NCBI GenBank assembly: GCA_009760855.2
Contig: WPIO01000050.1
Span: 1,087,001 to 1,151,000, forward strand
DNA length: 64,000 nucleotides
Direction: 5' to 3'
Origin: Cristatella mucedo
Taxonomy: Eukaryota > Bryozoa > Phylactolaemata > Cristatellidae
The notes under the pieces were generated by a model. The model worked only from the letters and a program-made list of their open reading frames with translations, ran no database searches and was not told the DNA's origin. This document shows, piece after piece, positions 11,187-22,482 of this stretch; the stretch's first letter is position 1; every line of letters starts with the position of its first letter. A program made the position numbers and the translations under genes.

Positions 11187-13530
11187 AGTAGGTTGGCATT
11201 GGCGCCGAGAGCACAGCGCCCGAGTGAGCCCTCTGCTGTCGGCGTTTCGGGCCCGAGAGCGAGCGAGCGCTATGTAGCTCGCCGAATCGTTAGCCGCTCC
11301 TCGTTAGTTCAACCGCTATTTCGTTCCAGCGTAAAATTGAAGCACGACCCCTTCCGCAGTCGTACCAGCTTGCCATGTCCACGAATACAGCGACATGTTG
11401 CAGTGCTGAGACACGCATACCTGCAAAGCTTCAGTGGGGTAACGACTAAGCACATAGTCCCGAGACGATCCCGAGACAATTGGGTCAGCTGGGTGTTAAG
11501 TGTGCCTTCTTGCAAACGCCAAACAGCAAACCTACTTCTTAAGGCTGTACATAGGCGTGCAGGGGTCTAAATCTATGAACACAACTCAGAACCTCATAGA
11601 ATATCGTTAGCCGGCTTCTCTGCAATTTGCTGCACTTATTAACTACAACGTTATTTACTACACAGCAATCGCGAAAAAGCTTAGTCACGTGGGCACTGTC
11701 CGCCGAAATAACTAAATTTGCCTGATTTCGGCCGATAGTAGTAATAATCCTAATAAATTGTGTGCATAGCGAGCGAGAGAAGCAAATCTCTAGCCAGGAG
11801 CTCAACACCTTGCTGCAAAAGAAGCAATTACCAAGAGCTAATGGCATGCAAGATCTTGCGATTGGACGGGCATGCAAAGGCAAGAAGGCGCTTAGGGCCG
11901 CTGGTTTTTACGACCCCCTCATCAATAGTACGAACGAGCTGTCTTGCGCGAAAGTAAGCACGCCAAGTACGCAGAAGCAAATAAGACGTCACCAGAGCGT
12001 GGCTACAGCTGTGCGGAATGGATACGTCTTTAGGTGAGACTAAAATGAAGCAAAGTAAGTGCACACACTGACAAAAGCCGGGAGCGAGTCTCCGAATTTT
12101 GGTACATATGAGATGAAGACCGTACCACCAAAGGACTTCGCAGTTTCGTAACGGAGACAATGAGCACTGTAGCATAAAAGCCTGAGACGTAAAAGTGTGC
12201 CGACAAAAAACCCCGACCAAAGCACGCCTACACAATCGTGCCGACAAAAGCGCGGCGACAAAAAGCCCCCGAACCGAAGCACGCATATAAAAGGGCCCCA
12301 ACAACAGTCCCCCAACACAAGCTTGCAATGCTAGCAACCCTGAAAAATTCACGCGTGACAAAAGTGCACCACAATATTTTGTAATACAGGATTCAATTGA
12401 TTCTACTGGCTTTCTGTCTTCTAAGTGAATTAATATTATTCCAAGAAGCAACAAATATTGCATTGCCCTGTAGTGTGGAAGTAGCACATTCCATTCCAGT
12501 TTCGTCATGCATTAATAAGGTTAATGCAATTTCGGCAACACCATAACAATAATAAAAATCCTAATCCAATGAAATTAATAATAAATCAGTACGTAACGGT
12601 TGACCACGAGCGCAATGACGCTAAAAACCTAAATAAAAATGAACCAGTAAAGCCTACATACAAGCAGTTCAATGTTAGCTGATGCACAGCATACAAGTTA
12701 AATTTGATAATTTGCACATGACGTGTAAATATAGAGAAGTTTCTCTCCGAGGAATTAGGCATGCGGAAGCAACCTAGTCGAAATACGTTCGCCTTTATTG
12801 ACGCCTGGAGGCGTTGATGCCAACGTTCGGAACAGTCCTAGTGGGTGATTACCTTCGAGGAATCGCACACGACCCAAGCGTCTATTTAAGAAATAGGCTA
12901 TACATTATTAGACTGTTTGAACTCTTTCTATAGAACTATGCAATTTAAAAATATATTTAAAAGCTGGCATAAATTATAATGCGATGTGAGCTACACTAAA
13001 TATTAGTTTTCAGTAATAAAATGCTCTTAATTATGAATATCTATTTCTCTGAAATTACTTTTGCACCAATTTTTTTGGGGTAACCTATGTAATGTGCCCA
13101 GAACTCTTGATTTTATGCGTTTTGGCGGATTGCTTCTCGCGACCAAACGTAGGGCCAGCCAGCAAATGCCTAAGCATCGCTCTTAGCCAGTGCGAGGTTA
13201 GGGGATGCTGGGCTAGTGTACAGTTCACTGTTAACCTATCAAAATAATTTCAAAACCAACCAGGTCACAGGGTAGTACCAGCAGCGCCAGAAGACGCTGG
13301 GGGCGGCTCGGTCGGAGTTGCGGATAATTTATCTGTGGGTTACCTCTACAGGCTGTTTCTCAATCTGCAACCTTTTGTGAAAGCTGTTTGGCATGCTAAC
13401 GCGTGGTGATCCTCGCGAAATTTCTCGCGAATACCCCGCGAGGATTCGCTCCAGGTGACCGTTGACTAGGAATGAAAGATCGTTGGATTTGGATGGGAAA
13501 CCCGCTACGCCGGTCGGCACAAAACGCAAG
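11187..13530. other. No gene recognised; contains an unexplained 226-codon minus-strand frame
   Basis: The minus-strand frame 12508-11828 crosses a GC-moderate region with a degenerate internal repeat (gccgacaaaa plus cccc, gaccaaagcacgc, gaaccgaagcacgc at 12195-12290). Its translation is cysteine- and leucine-rich and matches nothing I know. 12500-13080 is AT-rich and empty. Confidence 0.45.
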
Positions 13531-14504
13531 CAGAGTTCTTGCTTGCGAAGTGCTCCACCGTCTCGTCGGTCGCACGCATGGCTAGGTGGCTCTCGCGTCA
13601 GTCAGGGCGCGACGCTCGGCGCCTCGTGAGAGTTGCCAGCGAAGGACGCCGGACGCACAGCGAGCTTGGCAGCGGTGCGAGACGTCACGTCTCGCACCGC
13701 GGTTGCAGCCTCGCGAAGATTCGGCGCGCCAACGCGCGGTCGCGACACGACCCTGCCTTCCAAAGGCGCGGGTAAAGCGAGCTCGTCAGCTTTCGAAGGC
13801 GTGCCTGGCGGTTCGCGAACGTCGGCGGAGGGCGTGGTGACCGCGGGCGCGAACGGTTCTTCTCGCGACTGGCGAGTGCGTACGGTCGTGCTCGCTCGCG
13901 GAGCCGGAAACGGCAGCAGCCAGCTCCGCGCAGGCTGCATTCGGAAGCGAATTCCGCGAGCGACTCACCTTTTAAACGGCGCTCCCGGCGAGCAGCGGAA
14001 AGCTAAGGCTGGCCAAGACCAGACGCGCTGCCAGCAGCGCGAGCAACGACAGTGGATCTACAGAGGAGGGCGCCGAATGAGACTGCGCGGTGGGCAGCGC
14101 GCGAGCGGACGCCGAATGGTACCGCCGGAGACGCGACGCCTCCCGCCGCGAATGCCGTCGCGCCAGACGCGCCGCCGTAGTTAGCCACGGATCTGACTTG
14201 GTCTGGCGGGCACCTGTGCGAGTCAGAGCTGGCCAGCTTGGGCCATGCCATCCGACTCAAACGGTTTCTTTAAGTCGTGGGAAAGGATTTCAAAGTCGCA
14301 GGAAAGGATCTGATAGCGCTGGATGACTCAAAGCGAGAGCGTGCCTCCGCGTCGCCAGATACAGACGTCTGAAATGAACTGTCAAGCGGTCAAACTATGT
14401 GCAATGTTCTCTGCGACAGGATAACCCTGCGCGGGTCACGTCTAACTAGGCTAAGGTTATTGTCATTGAACGTGCAAACACTAACTGTTTGACCATGCTT
14501 CATT
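13531..14504. other. GC-rich block without a recognisable gene
   Basis: CpG-dense 13540-14200 with overlapping arginine-rich frames in three phases and on both strands, the pattern expected from composition rather than coding. Confidence 0.5.
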
Positions 14505-14586
14505 TGCGGTATATGTAAAGTGCCTGGAAAGAGATTAAGTTCTCTGAGGACGCTACGAATGTCTTATTATTATTATTATTATTATA
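14505..14586 (+). mobile_element. LINE/SINE family A tail
   Basis: Short match to the shared tail (tgtaaagtgcctggaaagag, then agttctctgaggacgct) followed by (ATT)n at 14564-14585. Confidence 0.7.
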
Positions 14587-14982
14587 ACATCAAGTTCTTT
14601 TTTGGTCCCCTGAGATAATTAAAATTGTATCGGGATGCTTTACTACTCGCTGCAAGAGTGTCAACAGCTAAGGGTGAACGTCATGCAAAGAACCATGCTC
14701 CGACAAGCAAGCAAAGGGCAGCTGCGTACCGTGCAGAGGCCAGCGTGCTTGAGCACGCAAGATGACAGGTTCAAGGACGCCTGTTGGTGGAGACCTCTGG
14801 TCAGCCTCATGCGCAGGTAAGCGCAAAAAGCAAATAAAGACTAAAAAAGAAGTTTACTAATGCAAATGGAATGGTGAAAGCGGAACAGATGCATCTTGAA
14901 CTGGGACTGAAATGAGGCATCTTTGCAGGTACTGAGCGACGTCGGTGGTAAGCGAGGCGAGGTAGTTCTGACGGCCGAGGCA
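14587..14982. other. Nothing recognised
   Basis: A 61-codon frame at 14635-14820 has no recognisable similarity. Confidence 0.5.
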
Positions 14983-15172
14983 TAAATAAATAAATCCTAG
15001 CTGATTAAACAGCCTCTTTTTGTAGAGCGACAGAAGAGCTTTTACGGCTATCACCACCACTTGCAGTGGCGATAAAGAATCGCCCACCGCAGGAATCGAA
15101 CCCACGACCTCGGGACTCGGGACCGAGGTCGTGAAAGCAACCGCCTTACCTAGTGTGCCATCACGGCTCACC
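14983..15172 (-). mobile_element. SINE family 2, reverse
   Basis: Reverse copy: (ATAA)n then atcctagctgattaaacagc, ggaatcgaacccacgacctc and cttacctagtgtgccatcac on the + strand. Confidence 0.85.
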
Positions 15173-15174
15173 GT

Positions 15175-15252
15175 ATTTATATATATATATTATATATATA
15201 TATAGTATATATATGTATATTGTATATATATATATATTTTATATATGTATAC
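15175..15252 (+). repeat. AT-rich simple repeat
   Basis: TATATA runs with GTATA and TTTTATA interruptions, directly next to a SINE 2 copy; may have grown from its tail. Confidence 0.88.
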
Positions 15253-15295
15253 ATTGGAGCTATATGTTACCATACTTCGAGCCTCCTCGCCCTCA

Positions 15296-15420
15296 CCGAT
15301 CTTAGCCTACTGGTGCTAAAGTGCTTTGCACTTCACTAACCAGGTCATAAGTTCGACTACTGTTGCAGAAGCACAGTTCTCTATTGCCCACTGCAAGTGG
15401 TCGCGAAACCGTTACCGCTC
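15296..15420 (+). mobile_element. SINE fragment (third variety)
   Basis: tcttagcctactggtgctaa and gtcataagttcgactactgt match the head of the 49.98-kb SINE, followed by ttgcccactgcaagtggtcg. It runs into a poly-C tract. Confidence 0.5.
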
Positions 15421-15589
15421 GCCCCCCCCCCCCCCCCCCCGCTGTACAGGAAGAGGCTGCTGACTCGAGGCTGACCTTTTCTTGCTACAGCCTCGCTTTC
15501 GCTGCACCACAGTTCTCTAGAGTTAATAATTATATTATTTTCTTTTCAAAGCTCATAAAAAATAGTATACTGCAAAAAAAATTAAACAG

Positions 15590-17364
15590 GATAAAAATAC
15601 TGTTGAACAGAGAACTGAGATCATTCACAGATGGTGAGTACATCAAAGATTGTTTCATACGTGGAGCAAAAAAGAACTGTTTCGTGATTTCAAAAACTAA
15701 ACCGAAATCATGAAGAAAATCAAAGATTTGCCATTATCTGCTAAAACAGTACAAGATAGAACTTCTAAAATTTCTTCAAATGTAACACACATGCAAGTGG
15801 AAGACATTTAACTGGCTTCTGCTTTATCACTTGCTATGGATGAGTCTTGCGACATAAAAGACACGGCACAAGTTATCCTTTTCGTCTCGTATATGTCGTC
15901 CCAAGGTCCAAAAGAAGAACTGCTAGGATTGCTGCCGCTCTCAGGGCAAACTCGTGTAGAATATATAGCAAATGCTGTGCACAAATTCCTGGAAGACTAT
16001 GAAATCGATATAAATAAAATCGTTTCCATAGCAACTGATGGAGCCACAAGTATGACAGGAATACATAAAGGGGTAACAACGATTCTTCAGCAAAAAATGA
16101 ACCACGAAATGTTGACGTTTCCCTGCATAATTTATCAAGAGGCGCTTTGTATCCAAACATTTCTGACCAAAATGGTTGAGGTCACGAACTTGGTTATTAG
16201 GATCATTAACAGCATTTTGGCAAAAGCACTCTACCATCGCCAGTTTAAGGAATTACTTGAAGAAATTGAAAGCCAGTATTCTGACCTTCTGCACAAAAAA
16301 GTGCGATGGCTTTCTAGGGGTAACGTATTAAAGCGTTTTGCTTCTTGCTTGAGTGAAATGAAAACATTATTCAATGAAAAAGGCACTGTCCATACTGAAT
16401 TGAAAGAAAATAAATGGCTGCAAAAAATCAACTTCATGGTGGATATCACAAAAAGAATAAATTAGCTAAATGCAAAACTGCAAGGAAAAGGAAACCCAGC
16501 ATGTGCCTTGCTTGAAGAAGTGGTTTATTTCGAAAATAAATTACTTCTTTTTTGTCAAAGACACGGAGAGCGGTAAATTACTCCATTTTGAAAATCTGTA
16601 GCAATATCGCGATGAAACCAATGCAACTATTGACACGAATTACTTCAGCCTTACTACAAGCAAAAGGACGGATGGATTCGCTGAGAGATTTGAGAAATTC
16701 AAAACAAACGCAAGTACTCTGGCGTTCATATTAAATCCTATCAACAAAAATACAAATGAGATCAACATTGAGCCATTTGGAATTGATGCTGGTTTGCTTC
16801 AAATGCAATTGCAGGATTTGAAAACCAAAAATTTGTGGAGTGGTAAGTTCACAGAACTCAAGAGCAAGTTAGAAGAGTTGGAGGTCCAGAAAAGCATGCA
16901 CGTTATGCTGCTACACAAGTGGACAGCTCTAAAAGAAATGCCGCGAGTTGAGGCACTCATATTTGACGCATGGAATAGTCATCCAGAATGCTAAAGTGAG
17001 GTGAAGAAGTTGGCATTTGGAGTGCTGACGATCTTTGGGTCAACATATTCGTGCGAGCAAGCGTTCTCTTGCATGAATATAATAAAAAAAAAGTAAAGTA
17101 AGAAGCACACTAACAAATAAAAATCTAGAGGCGTGCTTTAAAATGAAAACAACAAGTTATAAGTTTGATTTAACAAAACTTTCAAAAGGCATGCAAGGTC
17201 AATGCTCCCATTGATGTAACTATTGAAAATATCTATTCTTCAATAATTATAGTTATATCAAATACCATAATATTGAGAAAAAACCTTAGTGGTTCTTTAA
17301 AAACTGGGAAATTTTGTAAATTGTAACTTTTGGCTCTTCCGTCTCAAAAGGTTGCCGAACCCTG
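15590..17364 (+). pseudogene. Broken hAT-family transposase gene (GTF2IRD2/ZBED-like lineage) with 3' element end
   Basis: Pieces of one transposase lie in order but in changing frames. FTDGEYIKDCFIRGA is at 15620-15670. The main open piece (15836-16465, 209 codons) holds AMDESCDIKDTAQVILFVSY, SIATDGATSM with the second catalytic Asp, and VRWLSRGNVLKRF. Decayed C-terminal segments run from 16470 to 17000, and the hAT dimerisation motif STYSCEQAFSCMN is at 17040-17080. A stop after IN at 16465 and several frameshifts make it non-functional. The expected His of the conserved C-x-x-H segment appears as Tyr (PCIIYQEALC). The 3' end reads ggctcttccgtctcaaaagg then ttgccgaaccctg, typical of hAT termini. 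I could not find a matching left end, and the 5' part seems lost near 15.5 kb. Confidence 0.85.
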
Positions 17365-17372
17365 CTCTAGAC

Positions 17373-17695
17373 CAGTGGTTCTTAACCTTCCTAACGCCGC
17401 AACCCTTTAATACAGTTCCTCATGCTGTGGCGACCCCTCAACCATACAATTATGGTGTGCGAAATGTGGGAATTCGTGTTTTCCGATGGTCTTAGGCGAC
17501 CCCTGTGAAAGGGTCGTTCGACCCTCGAGTTAGTTTGGTCCAGCGGTTAAGGTGCTCGCCCCGGCCACGGTCTGACTGAGGTCGTGGGCTCCCCCGAGGC
17601 GTACGTGAAGCGCCTGAATAGAGATTAAGTTCTCTTGGGGCGCTATACAAATGAATTATATAAAGAGGTCGCGACCCACAGGTTGAGAAACGCTG
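17373..17695. mobile_element. Short non-autonomous hAT element resembling SPIN (Space Invader), split by a SINE
   Basis: The left end starts cagtggttcttaaccttcct and continues with aatacagttcctcatgctgt. The inner part has ttttccgatggtcttaggcg and cccctgtgaaagggtcgttc. The right end reads gtcgcgacccacaggttgag then aaacgctg. Terminal CAGTGGTTCT / cgctg ends and these internal blocks match, from memory, both ends of SPIN elements with a modest number of differences. No coding capacity remains. A tRNA-derived SINE (about 17528-17661) separates the last 34 bp. The 8 bp outside each end (ctctagac and gtgtacac) share 5 of 8 bases, a poor target-site duplication, perhaps because the left one belongs to the adjacent hAT. 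Confidence 0.75.
17528..17661 (+). mobile_element. tRNA-derived SINE (family 1) inserted in the SPIN-like element
   Basis: Head tttggtccagcggttaaggt and ggtcgtgggctccc resemble tRNA A and B boxes; tail gcgcctgaatagagattaag then ttctcttggggcgctataca matches the LINE family A tail. Confidence 0.8.
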
Positions 17696-18254
17696 GTGTA
17701 CACAAACTGAAGACACGATTGCCGAAGGATTTCAATTCAATGCGAGAGGGATGGCAAGACGAATAGAAGCAGAGGAGTAGGCATACGAGAGCGTACTGTA
17801 GGAGCAAGGAGGTCAAGGATGGGAGCGAAGAGGTCAAGGGCACTTAGGGTGGTTTGCTAGGGATGAAGCTGTGCAAGTCTCCGAGATTACGAGCTATGAG
17901 CATGGCCGCTGAACTTTAACCGAGAGCCTTTTATGAGATAACCGCGGTAGGCCGATGGTAACGAGCTGAGTGGTTTATGATCGCGAATGAATGATCTTAT
18001 TGTATGTATGGCGACTCGCCATCATATATAAAGACTCGATCCTAGCCGAAGTCACTCTCTTGAGTAGCGATCTGCCAGTCGGTGAGTCCTAGCGCTGAAC
18101 GTGAGTTGCTTGCAAGCCTGTGAACGAGTCGGTTGGAGGTCAACTGTCGTATCAGCCGTACTATACTGGCTACTGCGGTGTGCTTTTTTCTGATGCAGCT
18201 TCACGGTTAGCCCTCTTTACCGTTGGCGTATGGCTTCAGCACCTCGCTGCACGT
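17696..18254. other. Nothing recognised
   Basis: Unique-looking DNA between the SPIN-like element and a LINE A copy; caaggaggtcaaggatggg and gcgaagaggtcaagggcac share a repeated aggtcaagg. Confidence 0.5.
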
Positions 18255-19192
18255 CATTGCTCAAACCCAGTGTGATTCAGAGATTGGAAAGGCTTACTCT
18301 CAAAATTGGCTTTGCCAGCATATCTCTAGTTTAATCAGCTCGAAATGTAGGTGTCATATTCCAAAGCGACCTCTCGTTAGACGACCATATCAGCTCCACA
18401 GTCAAATCTGCATATGTTCAGCTTCATAACATTGCTAAAGTTCGGGTTTGTTTAGATAAGGATACCACGTCCAATTTGGTCCATGCATTCGTGACATCCC
18501 GTCTCGACTTCTGCAACTCACTGCTTACTGGCCTGCCAGCATGTGCGATCAGGCGATTGCAGCTGGTGCAAAGCTCTGCAGCTAGTCTTGTCTGTCGTGA
18601 GTGTCGCATGTCCACATTACTCCACTTCTCGCCGACCTGCACTGGCTACCAGTCAAGAAACGGATTGACTTCAAGGTTTTGTCGCTCACTTTTAGGTCCC
18701 TTCATTCTATGGCTCCAGCCCATCTCTCAGATATACTCCCCCATCAAACCAAGCATCGTACCACCCGCTTTTTGGAATCCAACAGTTTACCAATACCTCG
18801 TACAAACCTCAAATCCTTTATAGACTGTGCATTTAGTTCGTATGCTCCCAAAGCCTGGAACTCCCTCCCGACTTGCGTCAGAACATCCCCTGACCTGACC
18901 ACATTTAAAAGGAACTTAGAAACACACCTATTTAGGACAGCATTTAGTGGGTCCCTGTGATTCGTCCTTCACGTGCTTATGCGTGCTGACAACGTGCATG
19001 CTGCCACTAACCACATTTGCATGCTGACCCTGTGCATGTCACCCCTAACCATATTATTCATTTTGTTTGTTTTCAAGCATGATTCTACTTACCATTCAAT
19101 TGTATTTCCCTTTGCAGCAAATGTAAAGCGCCTAGAAAGAGATTAGGTTCTCTGAGGGAGCTTTATCAAGTGCATTATTATTATTATTATTG
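18255..19192 (+). mobile_element. LINE family A fragment (RT C-terminal domain and 3' tail)
   Basis: Aligns with the 56500-57415 part of the better copy: region after RT motif D, then [20 protein letters not shown] and APKAWNSLPTC. The frame is broken (open pieces 18476-18823 and 18601-18960 lie in different frames). It ends in the shared tail and (ATT)n at about 19190. Confidence 0.88.
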
Positions 19193-19639
19193 CACCCGCT
19201 CGCTGTGCCGATACCCGAACTAGCTAGGGTCGTGAGTTGTTAGCAGCAAACTGCAAACTGAAATTTGCCCCACGATATGTAGGTGTACTTCCCTCTGTCC
19301 AGGGAGCAGGGGGAGGGCAATCGCCCCCCCCCTTGCTCCATGGCTCCTGTGCTGCCTGCAAGGTAGGCAGCGCAGGAGTGAAAGTCGATTCGATTGTCGG
19401 CGTCAAAGTCGTCGAGTGATTCTTAATGTTTCAGGCGAAAAACGTCAGAGCATGTTTCCCGACAGCTGATCTATCGAATCATCCCACCGCAATGAAGACA
19501 ATGTCGTTTCGTGTCATTTGTGGCAGAATAGACAAAGTGGCTGTCGCTTCGCTTGCCGGGACTAGTGTAGGATTGTCTTTAGCAACCGATGGCTACCCAT
19601 CTAAGAGCTTGCACAGCCGTATGGGCAGTCCCTTTACGG

Positions 19640-19835
19640 ATCAGAAAGAACGCACACATATTCGTCTTGTCGTAGCAACAAAAGGGCACTTCCCTTGAGC
19701 TGCTATGGGTGAGCGGACGTGAACCCTCCCCACACTGGCTACCATCGGTCTGATCTCTGACCTCTTATTCTTTCGCCTTCGGCTGCGAGCGAAATAAATA
19801 GGCGAGAACCTTTTCATGTGTCATAGTTCAATAAC
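19640..19835 (+). repeat. Dispersed repeat, left copy
   Basis: acacatattcgtcttgtcgt, gtctgatctctgacctctta and gcgaaataaataggcgagaa recur in altered form at 20930-21085. It looks like the 3' portion of an unidentified element. Confidence 0.5.
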
Positions 19836-20049
19836 GAATGCACTCGCGAACGAGTGATGAAATGCCGCCACTTGCTTAGGAGTAACTACCGAGATGGTTC
19901 GGCGCCTAAGGTCCACCGCCGGTCGAGGGACTCCTTCAGTGCTATTTACCTATAACCTATAGCCACCGACGATCTCGACCGGGATCGCAACCGCTGCCCC
20001 CACGTATGCACGTCACCGGAGATCTCGGACTCTCCTGTGCAGGTGGTGC

Positions 20050-20130
20050 ACAAGACTCACTGCGGCCCCGCCCAGTGGCCCGCCCAGCGGCCCCACCCAG
20101 CGGCCCCACCCAGTGGCCCCCAAGCCTCTA
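20050..20130 (+). repeat. Short GC-rich tandem repeat
   Basis: gtggcccgcccagcggcccc then acccagcggccccacccagt; units of about 13 bp, four copies. Confidence 0.8.
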
Positions 20131-20924
20131 CGGCGTTTTGCCAAGCGCCTGCCTTGACGCTAGCCCTCGCCTCTTGGAAGGCCGTGTCACATTTGTTGGT
20201 CACTCAGCCTTCACTCGCCGTTTGCCTGGGTCGCACAGGGAAGTACTGGCGTCGATATCTCCGCCTGGGGGAGTTTTTTCGAACTGTCGCTCCAGAGATG
20301 CCGCCACGAACTTACCACGTCACCTGAGGGAGTGATTACGACCTACTGCCTTCTCGTCTCATCTCTCCGCCCTTTGGGTCATTTACTGCCGCTCGTAAGC
20401 GTTTCTTCGAAAGCGCTCCCGCCATCGCAACCAACTGACCTTGACCTTTTGTGTAAAGCCACCATTAATCTCTGCCAAATACCGGTCGCCGCACCTGGCG
20501 CTCATCATTCAACAGGTTCTCGCTCGGCTGAGCTGCTGCATGGACTGCCTGCGAATTTCGAATCCTACCTCGCTCAGAGTACGATCCTAAACACGCACCG
20601 ATGACGAAATCATATAAGCTCCACGAGGCAGACCCATCTCGCTGCTCGCGACGCCGGCATAACTTTTTTTTATCAGCTCATCATGCTCAGTGGTGGCGTG
20701 CCGAGTCACTTTTGAGAGGCTGCTTGGTAACGTGGCTTGGCCACCTAACCGACCGGCGCTACTTCAGAACTCTGAATCGGACTATGCGTCCTTAATCAAC
20801 AGCGAATGCACTCGCCAAGAACTTTTTTTTCACCACTTACTTGCTAGATCAGCAGTAGCTGTAGCGACTGACGGATCAGCCATGTCATTGCTCGCCCTGC
20901 TGTTAGGTCAATCTCACCATAGGT

Positions 20925-21090
20925 CGGACACGGTTGAACACACATTCGTCTTGTCGTTGCTGTTAAAGGACCGACGGTTTGAGCCAAGCGGACACTTTCT
21001 TCTCTGCACGCCGTCGATCTGATCTCCGACCTCTTCCTCTATCTTCTTCAGCGGCGAAATAAACGGTCGAGAGCGACACCACGTGTTACT
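20925..21090 (+). repeat. Dispersed repeat, right copy
   Basis: acacattcgtcttgtcgttg, cgatctgatctccgacctct and gcggcgaaataaacggtcga pair with 19640-19835. The sequence before each copy also shares gcgaatgcactcgc-like words (19840 and 20805), so the repeat may be larger than marked. Confidence 0.5.
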
Positions 21091-22227
21091 CGCACCGATG
21101 AGGAACCCAGGAGCCAACAAGCCCGCTGCCTGGCTCAAACTCGCGACTTGCATCGCGCCACGCGAGTCCTCAGCCCAGTGACTCTCAAACTCACAGGGAT
21201 GCCCTGCGCTTTTTGTTCAAGCCGGCATTTGTTCCCGCAACTTGTAGAAAGTAGGGCTTAAGACATTAGATTGTCACGCTTTCAAGTGAACTTCATTTCT
21301 TTTAGTTTTTAATCACTGACAGCTGACGAGGTTAAATAGAATGCAGTGTAAACTGGATGAAAGAGCTGCTATCAAGACCAAACAGGTTTGGCTTCAGGCA
21401 TTAGCTCCCCACTCTTCCCACACTGCACTAACCAAATTTTAAAAAGTATAAGAAAAGCCTGCGTAAAATGTTGGGAAACTACCGGAAGCCGATAAATTGA
21501 CGCAGTAATTGTAAAGAAACTGACCGGAGTGTGCCCTTTAGATGCATCCAAGTTCAAGCTGAGTCCGCCCAATTATTCCGCACTAAACGGCATTATTCAA
21601 GGCTCCTGGACGCCAGATTCTGCGCCGGAGGTTAGAAATAAAGGGCAACGCAACGACTTCTGGTCTGTGGTTCCTGTGATTATGTCATCTTAACTACCGA
21701 CTGCGATTCTACGGTGAATTCAGGAGAAGGAAGAGATTTTGAGTGACAAAATGTATAAATATATATTTACTTTAAGACGGATGAAATTACCCTTCGCTTA
21801 TATTCGTGACCTAACAGATTAGCAGTGACTCGGCGCATTTCGTTTGTTCAGTCGCATGCTTGCTTAGTATGATTGGATAGCTCATGTTATAAGCAAATAT
21901 TACGACTAAATACCGATATCTTGCATGCAAGGTAACCTTTATAATTACCGGCTATGTCCGACTGCTTGAGACCGATGCTCTGTACCGCTGCCCATTGGTC
22001 GAGGCATAAGGTCTACGTACTCGGCGCCTCGCATTCTGCTGCTCACCCAGTCACATCGGATGTTAAGAAGTCACACGTAATGACTTGTCCTACTAGAGAC
22101 GACGGGCTGTGGTTTCAACGGCAGACGAGATCCACCATGCGTACAGCATAACCAACGTGCGGAGCGGCGGCTGCAACTGTTGCCCACTTCCTTCTGGATC
22201 CGTCCATGATATCGGACGTGAATGCAA

Positions 22228-22482
22228 TGTATCCCCGTCAGTAACTCCACAAAGTCATGAAGACCATGTGGGTGTTAGGCAGGAGAGTTTTGTATAGCGC
22301 ACTCACAGCCTAAGCGGCTTTCGGTACGCATTCGGTAGCCAACAGACTTCGTCTCACGCAACAAAGAGAAAGTGGGAAGCCTAGCAGAGTCAGGAGAGCA
22401 GTTGAGGTAGTGAGTAGCGTAGAAGTAGCAGTTCAGGACCGCTGAAAAAGATGTGCCATAGTCGGCAGTTGGAGAGTAGCCT
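22228..22482 (-). mobile_element. LINE family B 3' end, reverse
   Basis: Reverse complement of the same 250-bp segment; + strand reads gtaactccacaaagtcatga, then gtgggtgttaggcaggagag, and ends gccatagtcggcagttggag. Confidence 0.86.

Larger units (their letters stand above)
19193..22227. other. No gene recognised; repeats at 19.6-21.1 kb
   Basis: Apart from the paired dispersed repeat and the GC-rich tandem repeat, this holds only short frames. 21.2-22.2 kb is AT-rich and featureless to my reading. Confidence 0.5.

Noticed and set aside
13633-14184. 183-codon arginine-rich frame
   Set aside because: Same reasoning: all phases and both strands are open in CpG-dense sequence.
15836-16465. Intact domesticated hAT gene
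   Set aside because: Upstream and downstream parts of the same protein are out of frame and carry stops, and the element end at 17364 is still attached, so it is a dead transposon copy.
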